Below are positions 41,315-48,924 of a DNA stretch of 62,631 bases, in pieces. Positions within the stretch are counted from its first letter, which is position 1. Each line of letters begins with the position of its first letter. Source of the DNA: Christensenellaceae bacterium Phil1 (lineage in GTDB: Bacteria > Bacillota > Clostridia > Christensenellales > CAG-138). The translations under genes and the position numbers were made by a program. The notes under the pieces are model-generated. The model made no database searches, had not been told where the DNA came from, and saw only the letters and a list, made by a program, of their open reading frames with translations. The stretch is from NCBI GenBank assembly GCA_001940855.1, contig MSGS01000074.1:1-62631 (forward strand), read 5' to 3'.

Positions 41315-41343
41315 TTGCCATGGGGCGGGAGCAATGATAAAAT
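41315..41343 (+). promoter_or_regulatory. Promoter of the M20 amidohydrolase gene
   Basis: -35 TTGCCA (41315-41320), 17-base spacer, -10 TAAAAT (41338-41343), 30 bases before the ATG. Confidence 0.7.
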
Positions 41344-41373
41344 ATACAAAACCTGAAAGGGAGCGGGAAAACG

Positions 41374-43026
41374 ATGAACTTTGCCTACCGTGCGGGCGAG
41401 ATAAACGAATACATAATAAACATAAGGCGGCATATACATGCGCACCCGGAGCTATCCTTCAATGAACGCAAGACCACGGCGTATATAGCCGATAAGCTGG
41501 AGGAAATGGACGTAGAAGTGCAACGCTTTGACGACTATACGGGCTGCGTAGGCACCATACGCGGCAGGAACGGGGGAAAGACCGTGCTGCTGCGGGCGGA
41601 TATAGACGCACTGCCGATAAAAGAATGCAGCGGGGTTGAATTCGAAAGCGAGAACGATGGCGTTATGCATGCCTGCGGGCACGATTGCCATACGGCGATG
41701 CTGCTTGGCGCGGCAAAGCTGCTGAGCGAGCACAAGGACAAGCTTCGCGGCACGGTGAAGCTGCTGTTCCAGGCGGCAGAGGAATGCTTCGTAGGAAGTC
41801 ACTATTATTGGGACAACGGCTACCTTGGCGGCATAGATGCGGCAATTGGCATGCATGTTTGGCCCACGGTGGAATCAGGCCGCATGGCCATAATGGACGG
41901 TTACCTTATGGCAAGCTGCGACAATTTCCGCATAACCGTGCGCGGGCGCGGAGCGCATAGCATGACGCCGCAGCTTGGCAGGGATGCTGTTGCGGCGGCA
42001 GCGGCAGTCATAAGGGAAGTGCAGACAATAGCGGCGCGCATGAATAAGCCGGACAGTCCGCTGATAATAAGCATAGGCACAGTCGAAAGTGAAAGAGTGG
42101 ACGGCAGGATATGTGAGCGCGTAAGCATGGAAGGCACGTTCCGCGCGTTTGACATACGGAGCCAAAGGCTTGCGCTTGAGATGATAGAGCATATAGCCGA
42201 TTCAGCAGCAGCGATATACGGCTGCACGGCGGAATTTGAGCATACGTTTTCAGGCTACGCCGTGAATAACCGCGATACTGCGCTCAATGCGCTTGCACGC
42301 GACGCGGCGCGGAAGCTTTTCGGTGGGGATGTGCTACAAACGACAGCAAAGGCGATGGGGAGCGAGGACTTTGCATATATCATGGAAAGAATACCATCGT
42401 CGCTGTTCGTATTTTTAGGGTGCAGGAATGAAAAGGTGGGCTGCACGCATCCCGTGCATAATGAAAAATTCAGAATAAATGAGGACATACTGCACATTGG
42501 TGCGGCGGAATACGCCCAGTTTGCGTTTGATTATCTTGAGCAGACGGCGAACGGGACGTTCATAAGTGCGGTCGGTGAGCATGAGTATGTACCCGTTATG
42601 CGCATGGACAAGCCGCATAAGGACGCGGAGTTGCTGCTGCCGTTTGATGGCGATACTCAATCGGGACTGCCAAGGTATCGCGGACGGTTTACAATGGAGA
42701 TAGCGGGTAAGGCTGCGCATGGCTCCGCACCGCAGGATGGGCACGACGCCGCACTTGCCGCGGCGGATGCCATAGCGGCGCTTGGATACATAGTAAGCCG
42801 CCAAAACGACCCGCTTGATGCGCTAACCATAACCGTGAATGGGTTTAATGCGGGTGCGAAGCTGAACATACTTGCTGGAAACGCTGTGCTGAATGGCGAA
42901 TACGGCTGCAACTCAGTGGAACTTTTCGCAGACGCAATGCAGTGCATAAAAACATCGGCAACCAACGCCGCGGCGGTGAACGGCTGCAGCATAAGCGCAG
43001 TATTTGGCGAAGCAGAACACGAATAA
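41374..43026 (+). CDS. M20 family amidohydrolase with a second, orphan lid domain
   Basis: A 550-residue protein. Residues 1-~395 are a complete M20D amidohydrolase (N-acyl amino acid or peptide hydrolase): HAHPELSFNE, RADIDALPIKE, HACGHDCHTAM (metal His/Asp), AEECFVG (catalytic Glu) and GMHVWP, with its lid domain at about 185-300. Residues ~433-550 are extra. YRGRFTMEIAGKAAHGSAPQ, DPLDALTITVNGFNAGAKLN and ILAGNAVLNGEYGCNS look like a second copy of the M20 lid/dimerisation domain without a catalytic half. Normal family length is about 390-400. GGGAG lies upstream of the ATG. Substrate unknown. Confidence 0.88.
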   Translation: MNFAYRAGEINEYIINIRRHIHAHPELSFNERKTTAYIADKLEEMDVEVQRFDDYTGCVGTIRGRNGGKTVLLRADIDALPIKECSGVEFESENDGVMHACGHDCHTAMLLGAAKLLSEHKDKLRGTVKLLFQAAEECFVGSHYYWDNGYLGGIDAAIGMHVWPTVESGRMAIMDGYLMASCDNFRITVRGRGAHSMTPQLGRDAVAAAAAVIREVQTIAARMNKPDSPLIISIGTVESERVDGRICERVSMEGTFRAFDIRSQRLALEMIEHIADSAAAIYGCTAEFEHTFSGYAVNNRDTALNALARDAARKLFGGDVLQTTAKAMGSEDFAYIMERIPSSLFVFLGCRNEKVGCTHPVHNEKFRINEDILHIGAAEYAQFAFDYLEQTANGTFISAVGEHEYVPVMRMDKPHKDAELLLPFDGDTQSGLPRYRGRFTMEIAGKAAHGSAPQDGHDAALAAADAIAALGYIVSRQNDPLDALTITVNGFNAGAKLNILAGNAVLNGEYGCNSVELFADAMQCIKTSATNAAAVNGCSISAVFGEAEHE

Positions 43027-43095
43027 ATTTACTCTTGCTCATTTGGCCGCCCGATAGTATAATGATAAATGGTCATAATGACCATTTGTCAACAC

Positions 43096-43137
43096 GGAGC
43101 GGTATCGAAGAGGTCATAACGGGGCTGACTCGAAATT
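43096..43137 (+). pseudogene. tRNA-Ser 5'-half fragment 1
   Basis: GGAGCGGTATCGAAGAGGTC and on to GGGGCTGACTCGAAA match the acceptor, D-arm and anticodon arm of a serine tRNA. After the anticodon loop the sequence diverges into GATCTGGGAATTTCG-like text with no T-arm. Confidence 0.6.
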
Positions 43138-43296
43138 TCGGCGGGATCTGGGAATTTCGTCCCCCCGAAAACCCCTGCTAATTCCGGGTTTTCAAAATTC
43201 CAAATCGAATACTTTTATGTTTTCTCTCCTGCTTTTCTCTCCAAAGGATTTTTGAGTGCTTTGGAAACGACGAGAATAGCGGGCGGAAATAGACAC

Positions 43297-43339
43297 GGAG
43301 CGATATCGAAGTGGTCATAACGGGACTGACTCGAAATCA
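43297..43339 (+). pseudogene. tRNA-Ser 5'-half fragment 2
   Basis: GGAGCGATATCGAAGTGGTC through GGGACTGACTCGAAATCA repeats the same 5' half and again stops matching just after the anticodon loop; no T-arm or 3' acceptor follows. Confidence 0.62.
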
Positions 43340-43373
43340 TGTGATTAGTCCCCGAAAGTGAATATTTATATAC

Positions 43374-43462
43374 GGAAGCGTATCGAAGTGGTTGTAACGA
43401 GCTGCACTCGAAATGCAGTTGTCCGCAAGGGCACGTGGGTTCGAATCCCACCGCTTCCGCCA
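43374..43462 (+). tRNA. tRNA-Ser (anticodon CGA)
   Basis: Complete class II tRNA: acceptor GGAAGCG / CGCTTCC, anticodon loop CTCGAAA within CTGCA/TGCAG (CGA), a long variable arm (TTGTCCGCAAGGGCAC), T-loop GGTTCGAATCC, discriminator G and encoded CCA. The integrase gene lies immediately downstream. Confidence 0.95.
43440..43462 (+). other. Likely attachment site in the 3' end of tRNA-Ser
   Basis: A tyrosine integrase pointing toward the 3' end of a tRNA gene is the usual left-end arrangement, so the conserved T-arm/acceptor segment (TCGAATCCCACCGCTTCCGC) is the probable attL core. No second copy occurs in the window; attR should lie beyond it. Confidence 0.5.
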
Positions 43463-43465
43463 TCA

Positions 43466-43500
43466 AAGCCTTGAAAACTCTATGTTTTCAAGGCTTTTTC
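43466..43500 (+). terminator. Terminator after tRNA-Ser
   Basis: Perfect 13-bp stem AAGCCTTGAAAAC / GTTTTCAAGGCTT with a short loop, followed by TTTTC. Confidence 0.87.
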
Positions 43501-43690
43501 TTTGTTCGGGCAGCATCTATTTTGGGGAAAACAATTCAAATGGTGCCCTTGGTGCCCCGCTTTGTGGTGCCCGGCTCATTCCACATCATACACACTATAC
43601 AAGAAAGATGTATACTGTGGTGCCCCAATGGTGCCCGGAACTGCTAAAAAGCTATGGAAAGCAGCGCGGAGCTATAAAAAGATATTGCCG

Positions 43691-44992
43691 TTATAGCTCC
43701 ATTTCGCTGCTTTTCTTTTTCGCTTTCTTCGATGTTTCTTGCCCTGCTTCTTTTCCTGTAACGGTTGTTTTCGGTTGCAGTGCTTTATGATAGGTTTGCA
43801 GTACGCTTTGTTTTCTTTCAAGCCGCACATCAACATACTGTGCCGTTACCGCTTCAAGGTTTGTGGAAATACCAAGGGATATACCAATGCCCTTTAATGT
43901 ATGCCCCAAAATCTCGCCAACGGTGTAGAAGTCGCCTGTCAGTTGGTGCATATTGGTAGCTGCCGTATGACGTAAATCGTGAAAGCGGATATGCGGCATT
44001 TCAAGGTGTCGGATAAGCTGTCCGAAGTTTGCCGACATTCTATCTCTGCGCTGCGGCGAACCGTCAGGCTTTGCAATAAAGAGCTTATTATCATAGTACA
44101 CCCCACCGCCCGCCTCGGTCAAAGCCTTTTGCCGTGCAATCAAATCAAATTGCCGCAGGAAGTACGGCAATGCTTCTTCGGTAATCGGCAAAATACGATC
44201 ATTGGATTTTGTCGGTGCCATTTCCGTAATGGTCTTTGTTCCCGGCGGCACCTTGAAGGGCATTTGTTCTACAACGCCAAACTGCATTTTTTCAAGGTCA
44301 ATGTTTGTTGTCCTCAATCCGATAATCTCGCTCATGCGAAGCCCGTACATTCCGGCAAGCACAACAGGCATTTCCCATTCCGTACCTATCACATTGCTCA
44401 TAAAGGTCTGCATTTGCTCAATGGTGTACGGATCAGGCGTTTTCGCTTGCTTGCCGAACTTTGTTATAATGTCGCGGGCGGGGTTATGTTCAATATATCG
44501 GTACTTCCGGGCGTGTTCCATTGACACGCTCAATATGCGCTGCGCGTATCGAACGGTGCTATTGGATAAGCCCTTGTCAAATAACTGCTGAAACATATTA
44601 TCAAGCATTGCCGGGGTCAGTTGGTTAAGCTGCACATGACCGATATATGGCACGATATGATTGCGAATATGGCTCTTATATCCCGCAAAGGTGCTTGGAC
44701 GCAAGTTAGCCTTGCCGTGGTTTTCTACCCATTCCTCCAAATACTCTTTGACGGTCTGCTTGCCTTGTGAAGCAACGACCGGGCTGTAAACAGGATTGGC
44801 GAGCTTTGCTTTCATTTCAGCTTCATGCTGCGTCGCTTCTTTTTTGGTTGCAAAGCCCTTTTTTGCGTAGGATTTCTTTTTCCCGTCCTGCCCGGTGTAT
44901 TTAATGTTTACGTCATAGACGGTACCTGCCTTTCCAGTCAAAACACCGTTGCTGTCGCGCTTATTCTGAACTTTTCTTGATGATACCGCCAT
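43691..44992 (-). CDS. int: Tyrosine recombinase (Tn916-type integrase)
   Basis: A 433-residue site-specific integrase. The N-terminal arm-binding domain (residues ~1-65, GTVYDVNIKYTGQDGKKKSY) is followed by a SAM-like core-binding domain (~75-160) and the catalytic domain. Catalytic residues are visible: Arg in AGMYGLRMSEIIGLR, HIRFHDLRHTAATNMH (His-x-x-Arg), GHTLKGIG, and the nucleophile Tyr probably in TAQYVDV. GGAGG precedes the ATG. It lies 229 bases from tRNA-Ser and next to an excisionase-like gene, so it should integrate the element at that tRNA. Confidence 0.94.
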   Translation of the reverse strand: MAVSSRKVQNKRDSNGVLTGKAGTVYDVNIKYTGQDGKKKSYAKKGFATKKEATQHEAEMKAKLANPVYSPVVASQGKQTVKEYLEEWVENHGKANLRPSTFAGYKSHIRNHIVPYIGHVQLNQLTPAMLDNMFQQLFDKGLSNSTVRYAQRILSVSMEHARKYRYIEHNPARDIITKFGKQAKTPDPYTIEQMQTFMSNVIGTEWEMPVVLAGMYGLRMSEIIGLRTTNIDLEKMQFGVVEQMPFKVPPGTKTITEMAPTKSNDRILPITEEALPYFLRQFDLIARQKALTEAGGGVYYDNKLFIAKPDGSPQRRDRMSANFGQLIRHLEMPHIRFHDLRHTAATNMHQLTGDFYTVGEILGHTLKGIGISLGISTNLEAVTAQYVDVRLERKQSVLQTYHKALQPKTTVTGKEAGQETSKKAKKKSSEMEL

Positions 44993-44994
44993 AG

Positions 44995-45234
44995 CTACTT
45001 ACCTCCCTCCTGGCTTTGGGGAGCTACCTTTCGCTTTGCCCTCTCGTACCAGTCCCAAATAGCAGCGTCGGCAAGCAAACGGCGGTTTCCGTTTTGTATA
45101 TATTCAAGCTCGCCGCAGTCCATCAGCTCGCGCAGCTTGTTTTCCCCTATGCCGCTGATCCGGCTCATCTGCTCAACCGTTTTGAGCATGGGAAGCACAG
45201 GCACAGTGGGATTTGATGTTTCCTTTTTTGCCAA
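44995..45234 (-). CDS. Excisionase-like helix-turn-helix protein
   Basis: A 79-residue protein with an excisionase/MerR-like DNA-binding fold (TVEQMSRISGIGENKLRELM, then EYIQNGNRRLLADAAIWDWY). Position directly upstream of int, 2 bases apart, is that of Tn916 xis. It would bend DNA at the element ends to favour excision. Confidence 0.82.
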   Translation of the reverse strand: MAKKETSNPTVPVLPMLKTVEQMSRISGIGENKLRELMDCGELEYIQNGNRRLLADAAIWDWYERAKRKVAPQSQEGGK

Positions 45235-45651
45235 TGAGATAACCCCCTTTCGTGGTAATGGCTAAAAGGTCTTGATTTATAAATGGGGCTTTAATCGGAC
45301 GGTTGTTAGCACAACCTCACGGGAGTTTCACCCCTGCATGGTTCTCATGCAGCCCTACCCATTGCCTGCGACGCTTTGAACGCTCGGACTGTGGCTGTAA
45401 GGGAGTATCATTATGTATTCTGCGCGTCATTGCCCACAAGCTGCCAGCTCGCTTTGCGGCGTCGGTGTTAGTCGCTCGTTCTCCGATGGGGAAGTCATGG
45501 CGCACCCGCCGTATGGCTCGGCGCAAAAGGAACGTATCCGATTTGCCCTATACTGCGTCGCCGTTATCTTGCGTCGCTTTCTTTGTCAAGGAGCAGGGTC
45601 AAGGTCAGATTGAACGCGCAAAGCGGAAAGGGGGACGCTTTGCATTTTGCG
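45235..45651. other. Gene-free stretch with a segment shared with 53.1 kb
   Basis: No convincing gene. The segment about 45456-45520 (TTTGCGGCG, GGTGTTAGTCGCTCGTT, GGGAAGTCA, GCGCACCCGCCG) is closely similar to 53050-53112, in the same orientation and the same relative place in the second module. Short open frames here are arginine-rich and overlap in several frames. Confidence 0.6.
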
Positions 45652-45903
45652 TTAATCTGCCTTGAAGTTAAGGACAGCCCGCATGAGCTTTGCTTGCAGA
45701 CGCTCCCGCAAGTCCTCATCTATGCCCCAATAGGTATTGCCGCTTTCGTCGCGGATTTTCTGCATAGACAGGTGGGCTATGTAGCTTTGGTAATGCTGCA
45801 AGACAAGTTTCATAGCGTCGGGGTCGCCCTTCGTCGCGGCTAAAATGACCGGGTAAGGTAATAAGCCGCGTTCATCGGAATTGTTGCTAATCGTTCCATT
45901 CAT
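45652..45903 (-). CDS. HTH_16 conjugative-transposon regulator
   Basis: An 83-residue protein of the helix-turn-helix family found only in conjugative transposons (Tn916 orf8-like): YPVILAATKGDPDAMKLVLQ, HYQSYIAHLS, and GIDEDLRERLQAKLMRAVLNF. It overlaps the sigma-factor gene by 17 bases, as in Tn916, where the two together activate excision genes. Confidence 0.85.
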   Translation of the reverse strand: MNGTISNNSDERGLLPYPVILAATKGDPDAMKLVLQHYQSYIAHLSMQKIRDESGNTYWGIDEDLRERLQAKLMRAVLNFKAD

Positions 45904-46324
45904 CGGCTCGTTCCTCCAAATATCGTTTCAGCAGTTCAAAAGAGCTTGTGCGCCGATACTGTACTGTGCTGCGGGGGATCTTCATCGCTTCCGCAATTTC
46001 AACGTCGGTCATGTTGAAAAAGTAGTACAGCAATACGGCTTGTCTTTTTTCGTCCGGCAGGGTGTGCAGAGCTTCGGCAAGCAGTTTTGCAGTAATCTTC
46101 AAGCCTCCTGCGCAAAAGGCTTCCTCGTTGCAGTCTTGAAAATACTTGTCAACGGTGTAAAGCTGCCTTTCTTCCTGCGGGGTCAGGTCTGAAAAGATCA
46201 CTTCGCGGAGTTGCCTACGCTTTCGCTCTCGGCAAGCGTCAATCAGTTCATTTCGTAAAGTGCGTTTGCAGTACGCATTAAACTCACATCTCGTTTGCCA
46301 TTCCAGCCGATTAGGGTAATCCAT
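45887..46324 (-). CDS. Element-encoded sigma-70-like factor (Tn916 orf7-like)
   Basis: A 145-residue sigma-70-type protein. The N-terminal part (EFNAYCKRTLRNELIDACRERKRR abridged) corresponds to a short region 2-like segment. The C-terminal LHTLPDEKRQAVLLYYFFNM and DVEIAEAMKIPRSTVQYRRT form the region 4 helix-turn-helix. It drives the HTH_16, xis and int genes by analogy with Tn916. A leader peptide and terminator lie upstream. Confidence 0.85.
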   Translation of the reverse strand: MDYPNRLEWQTRCEFNAYCKRTLRNELIDACRERKRRQLREVIFSDLTPQEERQLYTVDKYFQDCNEEAFCAGGLKITAKLLAEALHTLPDEKRQAVLLYYFFNMTDVEIAEAMKIPRSTVQYRRTSSFELLKRYLEERADEWND

Positions 46325-46449
46325 GTTCTCACCCCCTTTCGTCCCGGGGGCGGGTTAGTATTTATCCCCTTTCGGCAACCCTCCACGGCGAAGCCGTGAA
46401 TATGCCAACCGAAAAAGAAATCTTTTTCAAAAAAACTTTTGGAGAAGCA

Positions 46450-46484
46450 AAATGCGCCCGACTGCAAAATGCAACCGGGCGCAA
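46450..46484 (-). terminator. Terminator between leader peptide and first sigma gene
   Basis: Minus strand: GCGCCCG / CGGGCGC around a ~17-base loop, followed by ATTTTGCTTC. Confidence 0.75.
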
Positions 46485-46502
46485 GGGATTTGTCAGCAGT
46501 AT

Positions 46503-46610
46503 TTAGATGTATTGACAGTTCATACTCATGGGCGAAATATCCCGACGGTGGGTAAAGGCTTTTTTTGAGCGTAGGCTATTTGGCGGGGTAGTACAAACAA
46601 AAATGAACAT
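46503..46610 (-). CDS. Leader peptide upstream of first sigma factor
   Basis: A 35-residue frame starting MFIFVCTTPPNSLRSKKAFT with AAGGAGG before the ATG. Its upstream 120 bases and first residues (MFI) resemble the 31-residue leader frame at 53822-53917. Both precede a terminator and a sigma-factor gene, so they look like attenuation leaders, as known upstream of tet(M)/orf7 in Tn916. The peptide itself has no recognised function. Confidence 0.62.
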   Translation of the reverse strand: MFIFVCTTPPNSLRSKKAFTHRRDISPMSMNCQYI

Positions 46611-46693
46611 GACGATACCTCCTTGATACCGCCATATCCTTAAAAATGGGCGACTTTAATACACCCTCCGTATTTCCATTTTTCAAAAGGAAA

Positions 46694-46727
46694 AAGGCGG
46701 CTTTGATTGTTATTTCAAAACCGCCGC
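46694..46727 (-). terminator. Hairpin at the start of the first leader region
   Basis: Minus strand: GGCGGTTTTGAAAT pairs in part with ATCAAAGCCGCC and is followed by TTTTTCC. Confidence 0.65.
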
Positions 46728-46817
46728 TTAAACTGTAACCTCAATTAGCTGACAGCAACGGTTTATAAGCTGTAATCTGTCAGCAATCGTATAGGCAGAA
46801 TGTAGTTGTCAAAGAAA

Positions 46818-46860
46818 AGAGCCGATAACCGCAAACTAAAATCTGCGTGTTATCGGCTCT
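46818..46860 (-). terminator. Terminator of the ABC-exporter cargo operon
   Basis: 12-bp stem AGAGCCGATAAC / GTTATCGGCTCT with TTTTC on the minus side; it overlaps the last codons of the KTR gene. Confidence 0.85.
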
Positions 46861-47038
46861 GCGTCTTTGCGTCTGGCTCTTTGATAACTGACATATTTAA
46901 TTGTTTTACATTGATTAGCGTTTCCTGTTTACACTTTGGGCAAAATAGCGGGAAGTTTTCAAGCACCGTATCGCTTCGTATCTTAATCCGCGTTTTGCTG
47001 TTACAGATCGGACACAATATAAAATCTGTTTGTTTCAT
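46850..47038 (-). CDS. Cysteine-rich KTR domain protein
   Basis: A 62-residue zinc-ribbon protein (CPICNSKTRIKIRSDTVLENF abridged to its key parts: CPIC, KTRIKI, FPLFCPKCKQE). The Cys-x2-Cys pairs and the KTR motif are those of the small proteins found beside resistance genes in Tn916-family elements. It is last in the cargo operon, 16 bases after the permease. Weak ribosome site. Function unknown. Confidence 0.8.
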   Translation of the reverse strand: MKQTDFILCPICNSKTRIKIRSDTVLENFPLFCPKCKQETLINVKQLNMSVIKEPDAKTQSR

Positions 47039-47054
47039 TGTTTTAATTTCAAAA

Positions 47055-47825
47055 TTACAGTTGCTTTTTGTTAAATATAGGTATACTTACGGCAAAGCAT
47101 ATCAAACTTGCAACCACTGTAATTAAAATAGCTACGATGTATGTTTTTGCTTCTGCAACACCGTAAATCAAAGGGTTTCCGTTGGCTAATAAGGTCGGCA
47201 AATATTTACTTATTTTAGGAAGCAAGCCGAGCAGATAAGACGCAAGGACAACGCTACCCGTTCCGACAAGCACACCTGTGTTTGAATTTGCAATCGTAGA
47301 GAATAAGATCATCAACGAAATTACACACACACCGAACAGCCACCAACATACCACAGAAAGGATAAGGTTTTGTGCTACCGAATTATCCCAGAAATATGCG
47401 TTATATCCGTATGTGATCCCAAAGCACAGCCAATAGCCAACCGTCCAAAGAACAGTAAGCACAACAGTTTTAGAAACAACGACCTTAAAGCGTTCAAGCC
47501 CTTTGGTTAAAGACAGAACCAACGTGCCCGATTGATATTCCTTGGTGAAGATGCTGCTTTGAAGCAAAACAAAGACAATCAATCCAAGTGGCATATTCTT
47601 AAAGAATTGCACCCAAGAATCCATTGCGCTTACAGTTACAGGCGTTACAGTCATACCGCTTTCCGCAAGGGAATCTGCCAATATCTCAAGCAGCCAAGGT
47701 GTTATTTTTGCAACAGCCGGATTCATAACGCCGAGCAGAACAAACAGTATGCCGAGAATCATCAATCTGCCCGAGCGAAACTGTTCCATTGTTTCTTTTT
47801 TTATAAAGGCAAGCAAGGATTTCAT
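47055..47825 (-). CDS. ABC-2 type transporter permease
   Basis: A 256-residue membrane protein with about six hydrophobic segments; KSLLAFIKKETMEQFRSGRL at the start, TKEYQSGTLVLSLTKGLER in the middle and a large outer loop between helices 1 and 2 are typical of single-domain ABC exporters. It overlaps its ATPase gene by 4 bases. Likely exports a peptide or drug; substrate unknown. Confidence 0.86.
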   Translation of the reverse strand: MKSLLAFIKKETMEQFRSGRLMILGILFVLLGVMNPAVAKITPWLLEILADSLAESGMTVTPVTVSAMDSWVQFFKNMPLGLIVFVLLQSSIFTKEYQSGTLVLSLTKGLERFKVVVSKTVVLTVLWTVGYWLCFGITYGYNAYFWDNSVAQNLILSVVCWWLFGVCVISLMILFSTIANSNTGVLVGTGSVVLASYLLGLLPKISKYLPTLLANGNPLIYGVAEAKTYIVAILITVVASLICFAVSIPIFNKKQL

Positions 47826-48721
47826 TTCTCAACCACCTCCATAAACAAAGACTCCAACGTTGGCTCTGCTCGTTCCAATTTCAAAAGTGCGATATGCCTA
47901 TCCGCTATAAAGCGCAGTATATCAAATGCGGTGTAATCGCCTTCGCAAAAAACAAGTTGATTTCTGCCGATCTGTTGCATATTAGGAAAAGTTTGCTGAA
48001 GAATGAGCATATCTGTATCATTTCCCGTTTCCAACTGATATTCTTCACTGCGGTATCTCGTTTTAATGTCGGAAAGTTTTCCTTGAACACCTACCACGCC
48101 GTTATTAAGAAAGGCCACGTCGGTACAAATGCGCTCTACGTCTGAAAGGATATGCGTGGAAAACAACACCGTCGTCTGTTCTCTGATAGCCAAAAGAATA
48201 TCCAATATTTCTTTTCTTCCCACGGGATCAAGCGCAGAAGTGGGTTCATCACAGATCAACAGCTTTGGTCTATTTAAGAGAGCCTGTGCAATACCCAAAC
48301 GCTGTTTCATACCTCTTGAAAAACCTTTTATGTGGCACGTTTCATTCCCAAGTCCAACTAACTCCAATAGATCCTTACAACGCTCTTCATTCTCTGTTCG
48401 CTTCATTCCTGTAATTTCGCCGCAAAAGTGAAGATATTCTGCCGCCGTCATAAATGGATAAAACTCCGGTACGTCGGGCAGATAACCTATATAACGATTA
48501 GTTGTTGTTTGTCCGTAAACCACTTTTTCGCCGTTTACTATAATCTCACCTGCATCCGCTTTTAAGAGTCCGAGTACCATTTTCATCGTCGTTGTTTTGC
48601 CTGCGCCGTTTTTACCTATAAATCCGAATATGCTATGTTCTGGTACAGATAAATTCAGCCCATTCAAAACCTTTTTATCACTAAAACGCTTGTACAGATC
48701 GGAGATGTATAACATATCCAT
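47822..48721 (-). CDS. ABC transporter ATP-binding protein
   Basis: A 299-residue ATPase: Walker A GKNGAGKTTTMK, Q-loop YLPDVPEFYPFM, signature GFSRGMKQRLGIAQALL, Walker B LLICDEPTSALD, and switch His in STHILSD. The C-terminal ~80 residues are the extension common in BcrA/NatA-type exporters. The start is MDMLYISDLY (48721), with GGAGG upstream and a 1-base TAATG overlap with the previous gene; a longer frame extends upstream but overlaps that gene. Confidence 0.92.
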   Translation of the reverse strand: MDMLYISDLYKRFSDKKVLNGLNLSVPEHSIFGFIGKNGAGKTTTMKMVLGLLKADAGEIIVNGEKVVYGQTTTNRYIGYLPDVPEFYPFMTAAEYLHFCGEITGMKRTENEERCKDLLELVGLGNETCHIKGFSRGMKQRLGIAQALLNRPKLLICDEPTSALDPVGRKEILDILLAIREQTTVLFSTHILSDVERICTDVAFLNNGVVGVQGKLSDIKTRYRSEEYQLETGNDTDMLILQQTFPNMQQIGRNQLVFCEGDYTAFDILRFIADRHIALLKLERAEPTLESLFMEVVEK

Positions 48722-48924
48722 TACGCATCCTCCTTTCCGAACAGAAAGTAAAGGATCGGCCCAACAAAGTTCATCAGTACAATGGTTATGATAAGCCACA
48801 AAGTACGATTTCCACGCTTATAGGTGTTATGGGTCAAAATGTGATGCAATGTATACCCCAACAGTGCAAATTCCGCAATTACAAGCGGAATCAAAAACGG
48901 AAGAAATTCCATAACCTTATCCAT
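48721..48924 (-). CDS. PLDc_N-like two-helix membrane protein
   Basis: A 67-residue protein with two membrane helices (FLPFLIPLVIAEFALLGYTL; LWLIITIVLMNFVGPILYFL) ending FGKEDA, matching the phospholipase-D nuclease N-terminal domain found beside bacitracin/lantibiotic ABC exporters. It sits between the MerR and ATPase genes with overlaps on both sides, so it is probably an accessory of the transporter or of its immunity function. Confidence 0.82.
   Translation of the reverse strand: MDKVMEFLPFLIPLVIAEFALLGYTLHHILTHNTYKRGNRTLWLIITIVLMNFVGPILYFLFGKEDA

Larger units (their letters stand above)
40905..41373. other. Intergenic stretch between tRNA-Leu and the M20 gene
   Basis: About 470 bases holding two divergent promoters at its ends. 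The middle is low in structure; a minus-strand open frame (41013-41321) has no recognisable features and no good ribosome site. Confidence 0.6.
43027..43373. other. Intergenic stretch with two tRNA-Ser 5'-half copies
   Basis: No gene. It holds two degenerate tRNA-Ser-like fragments (listed separately) and an AT-rich linker before the intact tRNA-Ser. Confidence 0.65.
46325..46849. other. Regulatory region upstream of the first sigma factor
   Basis: About 525 bases holding, in minus-strand order, the terminator of the cargo operon, a hairpin, a structured ~120-base segment, a 35-residue leader frame and a second terminator. The same arrangement recurs at 53.7-54.04 kb. Confidence 0.7.

Noticed and set aside
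43413..43790. Plus-strand frames across tRNA-Ser and the int 3' end
   Set aside because: They translate the tRNA and its terminator; the integrase on the other strand is certain.
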